From an uncultured Pelagibacteraceae bacterium (GTDB lineage Bacteria; Pseudomonadota; Alphaproteobacteria; Pelagibacterales; Pelagibacteraceae), in assembly GCA_902559395.1 (NCBI GenBank), contig CACEHR010000003.1, positions 1 to 62,500 on the forward strand: a stretch of DNA of 62,500 nucleotides. The letters run 5' to 3'. Every line of letters starts with the position of its first letter. Within the stretch, counting starts at the first letter, position 1. The notes under the pieces were generated by a model, which saw nothing but the letters and a program-made list of their open reading frames with translations, searched no databases and was not told the DNA's origin. Both the position numbers and the translations under genes were made by a program. Below, piece by piece: positions 16,663 through 23,968 of the stretch.

Positions 16663-17946
16663 ATGAAGATATTAAATAGTAAAAGTAAAAATTTTGACAA
16701 ACTATTAGAGAATTTGCTTTTACAGAGAAAAAAAAAAATTCAATCAGACTCTGTTTCTGTAACAAATATAATTAAAGATGTTAAAAAAAATGGAGATAAA
16801 GCATTATTAAAATACGAGAAAAGATTCAACCAAAATAACATCATCATTCCAAGCGCAAAACAAATAAAAAAATCTATAAATTCACTTGATAAAAAAGTAA
16901 AGAAAGCAATCGATACGGCTTATAATAGAATTTATAAATTTCATTCACTTCAAAAATTTAAAAATATTTCTTATACAGATAAATTAAAAAACAAACTTGA
17001 ATATAAATATGTGCCTTTAGAGTCTGTTGCAATTTATGTTCCTGGTTCTACTGCCTCATATCCATCGAGTGTGTTGATGAACGCTATTCCAGCAATTGTT
17101 GCAGGCGTTAAGAGAATAGTTATGATTAATCCAGGCTATAAAGGAAAACAAAATCCAGCCGTATTATACGCCGCAAAAAAATGCAAAATAAAAGAAATTT
17201 ATTCTATCGGGGGTCCTTCTGCTATTGCAGCAGTATCTTATGGGACTAAAAAAATTAAAAAAGTTCATAAGATAGTTGGTCCAGGAAACGCATATGTTGC
17301 AGCAGCAAAAAAAGAAGTTTTTGGTGTTGTTGGAATTGAAGGTATGACTGCTGGTCCTTCAGAAGTGACTGTAGTTTGTGATAAATTTTCAAATCCTGAG
17401 TGGGTTGCAAGTGATTTAATTGGACAAGCTGAACATGATATTCTTGCACAATGTATATTGATTTCAAAAGATAAAAATTTGCTAGATAAAGTAAAAATTG
17501 AAATTACTAAACAATTAAAAGAAATTCCAAGAGCTTCTGTTGCAAGAAGAAGTTTAATTAATAATGGAATTCTTATGTATATTTCTTCAGACGCTAAAAT
17601 AACAAGTGTTGTAAACAAAATTGCACCAGAACATTTGGAATTAAATATTAAAAATTATAAATCGTTAGTTCCAAAAATAAAAAATTCAGGCTCAATATGT
17701 TTAGGAAGATATGCAGTGATGGCAATGACTGATTATAATGTTGGATCAAACCATGTGTTGCCAACCAATGGTTCTGCAAAATACTCAAGCGGTATAAGTG
17801 TGAATGAATTTTATAAACGGATTTCATACATAAACTTATCAAAAAAGGGTATTGAAAGTCTTGGACCATCAGTTATAACACTTGCAAATTACGAAGGGTT
17901 GGTTGGACACGCCCAATCTGTAGTAAAACGAATAAGGAGAAAATAA
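16663..17946 (+). CDS. hisD: Histidinol dehydrogenase
   Basis: HisD carries out the last two steps of histidine synthesis, oxidising histidinol to histidine with two NAD. The 427-aa protein contains the NAD-binding stretch [20 protein letters not shown] near 125, [16 protein letters not shown] near 207, GPSEVTVV, the zinc/catalytic region [12 protein letters not shown] near 258, and the catalytic His pair in APEHLEL near 325 and GSNHVLPT near 366. Position after murA and DUF2948 is usual. Genes hisZ and hisG lie 2.3 kb downstream. Confidence 0.97.
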   Translation: MKILNSKSKNFDKLLENLLLQRKKKIQSDSVSVTNIIKDVKKNGDKALLKYEKRFNQNNIIIPSAKQIKKSINSLDKKVKKAIDTAYNRIYKFHSLQKFKNISYTDKLKNKLEYKYVPLESVAIYVPGSTASYPSSVLMNAIPAIVAGVKRIVMINPGYKGKQNPAVLYAAKKCKIKEIYSIGGPSAIAAVSYGTKKIKKVHKIVGPGNAYVAAAKKEVFGVVGIEGMTAGPSEVTVVCDKFSNPEWVASDLIGQAEHDILAQCILISKDKNLLDKVKIEITKQLKEIPRASVARRSLINNGILMYISSDAKITSVVNKIAPEHLELNIKNYKSLVPKIKNSGSICLGRYAVMAMTDYNVGSNHVLPTNGSAKYSSGISVNEFYKRISYINLSKKGIESLGPSVITLANYEGLVGHAQSVVKRIRRK

Positions 17947-17948
17947 AT

Positions 17949-18164
17949 TTGTCAAAACAAGACTTACTGGAATTTAAAGGTACAGTGATAGACCTACTTC
18001 CTAACGCTATGTTTAGAGTAAAATTAGAAAATGGACATACCGTTACTGCCCATACAGCTGGTAAGTTAAGAAAAAACAGAATTAGAGTTCTCCAAGGTGA
18101 TAATGTGACAGTTGAAATGACACCTTACGATCTTACTAAAGGAAGAATTATCTTTAGGGGATAA
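17949..18164 (+). CDS. infA: Translation initiation factor IF-1
   Basis: A 71-aa OB-fold protein starting at TTG 17949, two bases after the hisD stop. The sequence [20 protein letters not shown], then [20 protein letters not shown] and ending TKGRIIFRG is typical IF-1, one residue shorter than E. coli. No ATG is available in frame at the right place, so TTG is the start; a weak start codon for IF-1 is common in this group. It is followed after four bases by tRNA-Phe. Confidence 0.96.
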   Translation: MSKQDLLEFKGTVIDLLPNAMFRVKLENGHTVTAHTAGKLRKNRIRVLQGDNVTVEMTPYDLTKGRIIFRG

Positions 18165-18168
18165 ATAA

Positions 18169-18243
18169 GGCTGAGTAGCTCAGGAGTAGAGCAGAGCCCT
18201 GAAAAGGCTTGTGTCGGAGGTGCGAATCCTTCCTCAGCCACCA
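18169..18243 (+). tRNA. tRNA-Phe (GAA) with altered elbow
   Basis: A 75-base tRNA including encoded CCA. Acceptor GGCTGAG pairs with CTCAGCC, D arm is GCTC-AGGAGTA-GAGC, anticodon arm GAGCC-CTGAAAA-GGCTT gives anticodon GAA, T stem GGAGG with CCTTC. Two features are odd: the T-loop is TGCGAAT, with G instead of T at position 55, and the D-loop has seven bases and lacks the adjacent GG just before the final TA. It starts four bases after the infA stop codon and is probably cut out of the infA transcript. Confidence 0.95.
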
Positions 18244-18323
18244 CCAAAAAGTTTCATCTTGAAATAATCGTAAAAGAAATTACTTTTAAGAGATAATAAA
18301 TAACAAAAGGACTAAGAAATAAG

Positions 18324-18536
18324 ATGAGTACACTACAAGGAAAAATTAAATGGTATAATGGTAAAAAGGGATATGGCTTCATTGAAAGAGATGATAAAGA
18401 AAAAGATGCCTTTGTTCACGCTTCAGCGGTAAAAGCTGCTGGTATGAGATATCTCAATGAAGGTGATAAACTTGAATTCACATTAGAAGATGGTCCCAAA
18501 GGTCCTTCTGCAGTTAATTTAAAAAAAATAGACTAA
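18324..18536 (+). CDS. cspA: Cold-shock domain protein
   Basis: A 70-aa single cold-shock domain. RNP1 is KGYGFIE at about 15-21, RNP2 is DAFVHASAV at about 29-37, and the aromatic surface (W10, Y11, Y17, F19, F31) is kept. It binds single-stranded RNA and DNA and acts as an RNA chaperone. A Shine-Dalgarno AAGGAC lies about ten bases before ATG, and the 80-base gap after tRNA-Phe contains a small hairpin TAAAAG-AAATTA-CTTTTA at 18271-18288. The gene ends in one of the few clear intrinsic terminators in the window. Confidence 0.96.
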   Translation: MSTLQGKIKWYNGKKGYGFIERDDKEKDAFVHASAVKAAGMRYLNEGDKLEFTLEDGPKGPSAVNLKKID

Positions 18537-18550
18537 TTTAGAAATTATTT

Positions 18551-18597
18551 AAAAGGGCGTTTTATCTATCAAATAGATAAACGTCCTTTTTCTATTT
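18551..18597 (+). terminator. Intrinsic terminator of cspA
   Basis: A long hairpin (arms AAAAGGGCGTTTTATCTAT and ATAGATAAACGTCCTTTT, one bulged base and one G-U pair) around the loop CAA, running into TTTTTCTATTT. It lies 14 bases after the cspA stop codon and is the strongest plus-strand terminator seen in the window. Confidence 0.9.
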
Positions 18598-18767
18598 AGA
18601 CCTTGAATATTAATTTTTTTTGTCTAAAAGACTGCTCATGAATATAAATATTACATACAGAAAGACTTTTAGAAGTACTCACAGAAACTGTTTCCATAGC
18701 CAGTAGGCTATTTATTTATATTATAATTTTAAATCCACATAAAATAAGATAAAAACAAAGAGGATAA
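18598..18767 (+). other. 170-base intergenic segment with hairpins, before tRNA-His
   Basis: Between the cspA terminator and tRNA-His there is no convincing protein gene. It holds a perfect 8-base inverted repeat TCTAAAAG / CTTTTAGA (18623-18630 with about 18665-18672), a 6-bp tetraloop hairpin ATAGCC-AGTA-GGCTAT at 18696-18711, and a TATAAT box at 18722-18727 that could be the -10 element for tRNA-His and hisS. A small structured RNA ending at the tetraloop hairpin is possible. Confidence 0.45.
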
Positions 18768-18842
18768 GCCCGGGTGGTGTAATGGTTAGCACGGAAGTTT
18801 GTGGAACTTTAAGTTTGAGTTCGACTCTCAGCCCGGGTACCA
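18768..18842 (+). tRNA. tRNA-His (GTG), alphaproteobacterial type without G-1
   Basis: A 75-base tRNA with encoded CCA. Acceptor GCCCGGG pairs with CCCGGGT, leaving a G1-U72 wobble and discriminator A73; the base before position 1 is A, so the extra G-1 found in nearly all other tRNA-His is not encoded. D arm GTGT-AATGGTTA-GCAC, anticodon arm GAAGT-TTGTGGA-ACTTT, T arm TTGAG-TTCGACT-CTCAG. Loss of G-1 together with U72/A73 is the known alphaproteobacterial tRNA-His type. The CCA end is only four bases before the hisS start codon. Confidence 0.97.
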
Positions 18843-18846
18843 AAAA

Positions 18847-20241
18847 ATGAATAAAGAAAAAAAATTAATTCCTGGATTACCTTCAGGATTTGAAGATCGT
18901 TGGGATAAAAAACTTCTTCTCAAAAAAAAGCTTTTAAAAGCTATTGAGAATAATTTTATTAAATTTGGAGCAGAGGCTCTGGAAACCCCTTCGTTTGAGA
19001 TAAGTGAAAATATAGGATCTTTTTTGGCAGAAGATGAAGCTAATCCTATGTCTGATGTATTCTCATTTGAGGATGGAGAAAAGAGCATTACTCTTAGGTA
19101 TGATCTTTCAAGCCCACTAGCTAGATTTGTTGCTCAAAATAATCAAGAGCTACCATCAATTTTTAAAAGGTATGCAATTCAAAATGTCTTTAGAAATGAA
19201 AAGGCTGGTAATGGAAGATACAGAGAATTTATGCAAGCAGATTTTGATATCGTTGGAAATGTTAATCCTGCGCAAGCAAATGCGGAGCTTTGCAATTTAA
19301 TATCAAGTACCTTGTTAGATTGTGGTCTAAAAAAAGATCAATTTACAATCAACGTTAGTAACAGAAAAATAGTTCAAGGATTAATTGATGATTTAAAAAT
19401 ATCAGAAGAAAAGCAAATTAAAGTAATTAGAGCAATTGATAAATTAGACAAACCAGGTTTTAGTTTAAAAGGTGTTGAAGATCTGCTCAAAAAAGAGAGA
19501 AAAGATATAAGTGGTGCAATCACTAAGGGTGCAGATTTAAACGATGAACAAGCATCTGAAATACTAAATTTTTTAAAAATTAAAGATTTAAAAGAATTAA
19601 AAGAAACATTAAAAAATCCATTGTCTCAAGAAGGTATAAAGGAATTAGAACAAGTATTTGAAGTATTGGGTTACAGTTCAAATTTAAATCAGGTCAAAAC
19701 AAATTTTACAATTGTTAGGGGATTGGCTTATTATTCAGATTTCATTGTTGAAACAAATCTAAATTTTAAAGTCACAAATAACAAAGGCAAAGAGGTCGAT
19801 ATAGGCAGTATTTGTTCTGGAGGAGCCTATGCAAAATTAATTTCGAGATTTAAAGGTGTGGATATTCCAGGTACTGGAATTAGTTTTGGAGTTGATCGAT
19901 TGTTATTTGCTTTAATGCAATTGGATCAAGTAAAAGTAGATAGTCAAAAACCAGTTTTAGTTTGTGTAATGGATGAAAAATATCTTAAAAGTTATTATGA
20001 AATTTTGGATCTATTAAGAAATAATAATATCAATGCTGAAATTTTTTTAGATACAAAAAAAAATTTAGGTAAGCAACTAACCCTAGCAAATAAACGTGAG
20101 TTGGATGTTGCAATAATATGTGGTGAAAATGAATTTAATGAAAATACAGTCACTATAAAAAGTCTCAAAGGCGTTAAGGGTGAAAACAATAAAACATTTC
20201 CAAAAGAAAATTTAATCGATGAAGTCAAAAAACTTATCTGA
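18847..20241 (+). CDS. hisS: Histidyl-tRNA synthetase
   Basis: HisS charges tRNA-His. I start at ATG 18847 (464 aa) because the family N-terminal LPSGFEDR motif is ten residues in; the longer frame would run back through the tRNA-His gene. Class II motifs visible are motif 2 around YAIQNVFRNEKAGNGRYREF, the histidine-A region VRGLAYYSDFIVE near 305, and motif 3 PGTGISFGVDRLLFAL near 350-365, then an anticodon-binding domain. The divergent build matches the alphaproteobacterial HisRS that reads a tRNA-His lacking G-1. No Shine-Dalgarno can exist outside the tRNA. The 3' end overlaps its paralogue hisZ by 23 bases. Confidence 0.95.
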   Translation: MNKEKKLIPGLPSGFEDRWDKKLLLKKKLLKAIENNFIKFGAEALETPSFEISENIGSFLAEDEANPMSDVFSFEDGEKSITLRYDLSSPLARFVAQNNQELPSIFKRYAIQNVFRNEKAGNGRYREFMQADFDIVGNVNPAQANAELCNLISSTLLDCGLKKDQFTINVSNRKIVQGLIDDLKISEEKQIKVIRAIDKLDKPGFSLKGVEDLLKKERKDISGAITKGADLNDEQASEILNFLKIKDLKELKETLKNPLSQEGIKELEQVFEVLGYSSNLNQVKTNFTIVRGLAYYSDFIVETNLNFKVTNNKGKEVDIGSICSGGAYAKLISRFKGVDIPGTGISFGVDRLLFALMQLDQVKVDSQKPVLVCVMDEKYLKSYYEILDLLRNNNINAEIFLDTKKNLGKQLTLANKRELDVAIICGENEFNENTVTIKSLKGVKGENNKTFPKENLIDEVKKLI

Positions 20242-21271
20242 AAACATCCTTAGATCAGTAAAATCTAAGGGTTTTAAATATATTGATTTACCTTCAGTAA
20301 TTGAGGCTAATCACATTGTTCAAAGATCAGGAGAAAATTTTAGAAAGTTTATCTTCTCCTTTACTGATCAGAATGGAAGTGAGTTGTGTTTAAGACCAGA
20401 TTTAACAATTGTATCTTGTTTAAGGTATTTGGAAAATAATTTAAAAGGTAAGGAAAAAATTTTTTACAGTGGTCAAGCTTATCGAAAATCGCAAAACAAA
20501 AAAGACTCAATCATTAGAAATCAAATTGGATTTGAAATTTTAGGATCTAAGGATGAGAAAAATGACGATAAAGAAATTATAAATACATCTCTTAAATCAC
20601 TTCAAAATATTAAATATTCTTCAGGAACACTAACTATTGGAAATGTTGAAATATTTAATTTGTTAATTTCAAAATTGGATATTCCAAAGAGATGGAAGCT
20701 AAGATTAGCCAGACACTTCTGGAGAGAAGAATATTTTAATGATTTATTAAAAAGATTAGAAACTAATTCAGATGTTGATCCAACAATTGTGGAAATAGAT
20801 AAAAAGCGTTACGTGAAAATGCTTAAAGAGGATTTATCAAATATTATTGCAGGAAGAACAATTAATGAAATATTAAAAAGGTTTGATCAGAAAATAAAAG
20901 ATCCTAGAAGAGCTAGTAAAGGAAAGAATGTTTCAAAAATAATTAAAGATTTCTTAAAAATTAAATGTCCCATAAATAAAGCGGCAATTGAGTTAAATAA
21001 ATTTTTTAAAAAAAACAAAATAAATCTAGCTGTAGATCAAAAATATTTTCCAATCTCAAATAATAAGGTTTCAAAATTAAATGTAGTATTTTCAGCATCC
21101 TTTGGAAGACAATTAGAATATTACACTGGGATGGTTTTTAAAATTGATATTAAATCTAAAAACTCATTAAAAAATATTATTAATGGTGGTCGTTATGATG
21201 GTCTAATTTCAGACTTAGGATCAAAAAAACAAACTCCAGCAGTAGGTGCTGCTTTAAATTTAAATTACTAA
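20219..21271 (+). CDS. hisZ: ATP phosphoribosyltransferase regulatory subunit
   Basis: HisZ is a catalytically dead HisRS paralogue that activates the short form of HisG and mediates histidine feedback. This 350-aa protein keeps the class II core (ELCLRPDLTIVSCLRYL near 60, FYSGQAYRKSQ near 83, GRQLEYYTGMVFKI near 299, INGGRYDGLISDLG near 320) but has no anticodon-binding domain. Position directly before a short-form hisG and overlap TAATG with it support HisZ rather than a second synthetase. Its gene also overlaps hisS, its ancestor-like relative. Confidence 0.92.
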   Translation: MKSKNLSENILRSVKSKGFKYIDLPSVIEANHIVQRSGENFRKFIFSFTDQNGSELCLRPDLTIVSCLRYLENNLKGKEKIFYSGQAYRKSQNKKDSIIRNQIGFEILGSKDEKNDDKEIINTSLKSLQNIKYSSGTLTIGNVEIFNLLISKLDIPKRWKLRLARHFWREEYFNDLLKRLETNSDVDPTIVEIDKKRYVKMLKEDLSNIIAGRTINEILKRFDQKIKDPRRASKGKNVSKIIKDFLKIKCPINKAAIELNKFFKKNKINLAVDQKYFPISNNKVSKLNVVFSASFGRQLEYYTGMVFKIDIKSKNSLKNIINGGRYDGLISDLGSKKQTPAVGAALNLNY

Positions 21272-21963
21272 TGACAAAAAATATTTTAAATATTGGAGTT
21301 CCAAGCAAAGGTAGACTTAGAAAAGATGTTTTAAATATTTTTAAAAAAAATAAATTAAATCTCATTTCTGAAAGAGGAGAAAGAGATCTTTTAGGATCTA
21401 TAAAACAATTTAAAAATATTAAGATTTTATATCTTCATGCAAGAGAGATCATCGAAAGACTTGGAGACGGATCTTTGGACATAGGTTTTTCTGGCTTTGA
21501 TTTATTAAAGGAAAGTGAAATTAACACTCAAAAGAAAATTAATGTTTTAAAAGGATATGATTTTGGTAAGGCTACATTAGTAGTCGCAATTCCTGATCCA
21601 TGGATAGATGTACAAACAGTTGCAGATTTAGAAGAAATTGCATTTGAATTTAAAGATAAGAAAAAGAAAAGATTAAGAGTAGCAACAAAATATCCAAACT
21701 TAACAAGGGAATTTTTGTTTTCAAAGGGCGTTACCCAATTCAAATTAATTGATAGTTTAGGCGCAACTGAAGCTTATCCTTTTACAGGCTCATCGGAAAT
21801 AATTACAGATATCACTTCTACCGGAGAAACGTTAAAAGCAAACAATCTACGTATTTTAAAGGATGGAGAAATATTAAGATCAGAGGCCTGCATGATGATT
21901 TCTAAGTCATCCAATAATAAAATGGGTCTTAAAAAAATAGTAAAATTACTTTCTAAAAATTAA
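21271..21963 (+). CDS. hisG: ATP phosphoribosyltransferase, short form
   Basis: HisG starts histidine synthesis by joining ATP and PRPP. At 230 aa it is the short form, which lacks the C-terminal regulatory domain and needs HisZ, the gene just upstream. Motifs: IGVPSKGRLRKDVLNIF at the N-terminus, LGDGSLDIGFSGFDLL near 67, RVATKYPNLTREFL near 132, and SGATE-equivalent LIDSLGATEAYPFTG near 155-169 before the PRPP-binding loop DITSTGETLKANNL. Confidence 0.96.
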   Translation: MTKNILNIGVPSKGRLRKDVLNIFKKNKLNLISERGERDLLGSIKQFKNIKILYLHAREIIERLGDGSLDIGFSGFDLLKESEINTQKKINVLKGYDFGKATLVVAIPDPWIDVQTVADLEEIAFEFKDKKKKRLRVATKYPNLTREFLFSKGVTQFKLIDSLGATEAYPFTGSSEIITDITSTGETLKANNLRILKDGEILRSEACMMISKSSNNKMGLKKIVKLLSKN

Positions 21964-22077
21964 GTCTTTCCAATAAATTAGTATAATTTTGATTATATCT
22001 AGATTTCTAATAATTGCATAAAGTGCAACAATAACACAAATAATAAAGAATATTTTTAATACTAAGATCAGTTCCAT
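21946..22077 (-). CDS. Possible 43-aa hydrophobic peptide
   Basis: In the 177-base gap between hisG and rmuC the minus strand has an open frame from ATG 22077 to TAA 21946. The product (MELILVLKIFFIICVIVALY, then a short basic tail with WKDLIFRK) would be a single-span membrane peptide. It overlaps the 3' end of hisG by 18 bases, the same kind of convergent overlap seen at other junctions here. No family recognised, no clear ribosome binding site, so this is only a candidate. Confidence 0.3.
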   Translation of the reverse strand: MELILVLKIFFIICVIVALYAIIRNLDIIKIILIYWKDLIFRK

Positions 22078-22140
22078 AAAGTTTTTTTAAATATTTAAAT
22101 ACATTAATCAAATATTTACGATAAAATAAAAATTAGAATC

Positions 22141-23238
22141 ATGGATAATATATTATTAATTTTACTAGTTTTGTTATTAGGCGGCGTTTTAGCTATTCTT
22201 TATCTAAATTTAAAAACTAAGCCAAAAGATGAAAATGAAAACAAAGAAGCTGAGGAAATAGCTAATTTAAAATCAGAAATATCAAGTTTAAAAGATACCT
22301 TAAACACTACAATCAATAGCTCACTTGGTGCAATGTCGACTTCATTTAATAATCTATCAACTGGGGTTACTAAAGATATGACTGAAACTTTAACTAAGGT
22401 AGAGGAAAAGGTTGGTAATTTTAATCAACAAGTTCAACTATTAAATCAAAGCCAAGAGGGGATAACTAAAATTTTAGCTGGAGTTAAGAAATATGGAACT
22501 CTTGCAGAATTTAGCTTAGATGCTCTAATTAAAGATTTGCTACCAGCCTCTCAATTCATGACGAATGTTAAAATGAAAGAGGACACCAGTGAAAATGTTG
22601 AATTTGCAATAAAGCTTCAAGGAGATGTTTTAGTTCCTGTTGATAGTCATTTTCCAGTAGAAAAATTCAAAGCAATTACCGATGGTCATGACGCGGAAGA
22701 CAAAAGGGCTGTAGCAGATGCTAGAGCAAAATTAGCCTCAGCGTTTAAAGCAAAAGCTAAAAGTGTTAATGAAAAATATATTGTTCCACCAAAAACTACT
22801 GATTTTGCAATCGTATATGCTCCTACAGAAAGTTTATACAAAGAGTTAACTGAATACCAAGATCCAAGTACAAAAGAATTATTAACTCAAGAGTTAATGA
22901 AAAAATATAAAGTTGTAATATGTGGACCTAATACTCTTTCTGCTTACTTACAGTCTTTACATATGGGATTTCAATCATTGAAGGTACAAAAAGGTGCAAC
23001 GGAAATTTATAATCATTTAAAAACAATCAGTACAAGATTTTCTAAACATTTTGACAACATTATAGTTCTTAGAAAAAAATTAGAAGATGCCATGGGAGTT
23101 GTTGATAAATTTGGAACGGATGCAAGATCAATTTCAAGAGCCTTAGAAAATATTAAAGATCCCGAGCAGGTTGAGAAAGCTGTACAAACTGAAAACGTGG
23201 AAAAATTTGTTGAACGAAATAGGCAGCTTAAAAATTAA
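22141..23238 (+). CDS. rmuC: DNA recombination protein RmuC
   Basis: A 365-aa protein with an N-terminal membrane segment (ILLILLVLLLGGVLAILYL, residues 4-22), a coiled-coil region to about residue 115, and the RmuC nuclease-like domain: VEFAIKLQGDVLVPVDSHFP near 153-172, DFAIVYAPTESLYKEL near 221, and VVICGPNTLSAYLQSLHMGF near 258. RmuC limits DNA inversions in E. coli and contains a PD-(D/E)XK-like fold; biochemical role is not settled. It begins a run of three DNA-processing genes on this strand. Confidence 0.94.
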   Translation: MDNILLILLVLLLGGVLAILYLNLKTKPKDENENKEAEEIANLKSEISSLKDTLNTTINSSLGAMSTSFNNLSTGVTKDMTETLTKVEEKVGNFNQQVQLLNQSQEGITKILAGVKKYGTLAEFSLDALIKDLLPASQFMTNVKMKEDTSENVEFAIKLQGDVLVPVDSHFPVEKFKAITDGHDAEDKRAVADARAKLASAFKAKAKSVNEKYIVPPKTTDFAIVYAPTESLYKELTEYQDPSTKELLTQELMKKYKVVICGPNTLSAYLQSLHMGFQSLKVQKGATEIYNHLKTISTRFSKHFDNIIVLRKKLEDAMGVVDKFGTDARSISRALENIKDPEQVEKAVQTENVEKFVERNRQLKN

Positions 23239-23275
23239 TTTCTTTTTTTCCTTAATAACGTCTATAAGAAATCTC

Positions 23276-23962
23276 ATGCAGTGGAATCAAAAATATGATT
23301 ATCCAAAATCATCAAGAGCAACAGTTGATGGCATTAGAAGATACTTATTAGGGGAAACAAAATTACCAAGTGTCACTTCAATTTTAGATGCAACTCGATC
23401 TGAAGAAGATAAAGCAGCATTAGCAAATTGGAGAGAAAGAACTGGACAAAAAGAGGCTGAGGCAATTACAAAAGCAGCAAGTAGTAGAGGCTCTCAAATG
23501 CACAACTATTTAGAGTCCTATTTACTTGGAAGAGAAAATTTAAGTTTTTTTGAAGATAACGAACAATACAAATTAATGGCTAAAGAAATTATAGAAAAAG
23601 GTTTGAAAAATAGATTGGATGAAATTTGGGGTGTTGAATGCACTCTTTATTACCCAGAGAAGTATGCAGGTACTGCTGATTGTGTTGGAGTTTATGAAGG
23701 AAAAGAAACAATAATAGATTTTAAACAAAGTAATAAACCAAAAAAAGCTGAATATATTGATTCATGGCTTCTTCAAACCAGCGCATATTCATTAGCACAT
23801 AACATTGTGTATAACTCCAATATCACTTCTTGTGTAATTTTGGTTTGCACAGTAGATAAATTATTCCAAGAGTTTAAAATTCAAGGGCATGATTTAATTG
23901 TTTATCAAAATTTGTTTTTGGGAAGATTAAAAAAATTTAATGAGCTATCGGATTTAACTTAG
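23276..23962 (+). CDS. RecB/MGME1-like PD-(D/E)XK exonuclease
   Basis: I start at ATG 23276 (228 aa); the upstream part of the open frame overlaps rmuC and has no family-like residues. The order of motifs is that of RecB-type single-strand exonucleases: GSQMHNYLE with His76, Glu121 in GVEC, AGTADCVG with Asp135, IIDFKQSNKPKK with Asp148 and Lys150, and WLLQTSAY with Gln167 and Tyr171. The DFK-x-S-x-KPK pattern is particularly like human mitochondrial MGME1 and related phage exonucleases. Likely role: trimming single-stranded DNA ends or flaps. It lies between rmuC and sbcB (six-base gap), which supports DNA repair or replication. Confidence 0.82.
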   Translation: MQWNQKYDYPKSSRATVDGIRRYLLGETKLPSVTSILDATRSEEDKAALANWRERTGQKEAEAITKAASSRGSQMHNYLESYLLGRENLSFFEDNEQYKLMAKEIIEKGLKNRLDEIWGVECTLYYPEKYAGTADCVGVYEGKETIIDFKQSNKPKKAEYIDSWLLQTSAYSLAHNIVYNSNITSCVILVCTVDKLFQEFKIQGHDLIVYQNLFLGRLKKFNELSDLT

Positions 23963-23968
23963 GATTTT

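Noticed and set aside
18638..18706. 22-aa open frame (ATG 18638) in the cspA-tRNA-His gap
   Set aside because: Very short, no ribosome binding site, ends within the tetraloop hairpin; more likely non-coding.
18799..18846. Longer hisS start at GTG 18799
   Set aside because: Would be inside the tRNA-His gene and adds residues that are just translated tRNA; ATG 18847 fits the family.
23171..23275. Longer start for the MGME1-like nuclease inside rmuC
   Set aside because: The extra 35 residues are a frame shadow of the rmuC end with no family similarity; ATG 23276 gives a natural start.
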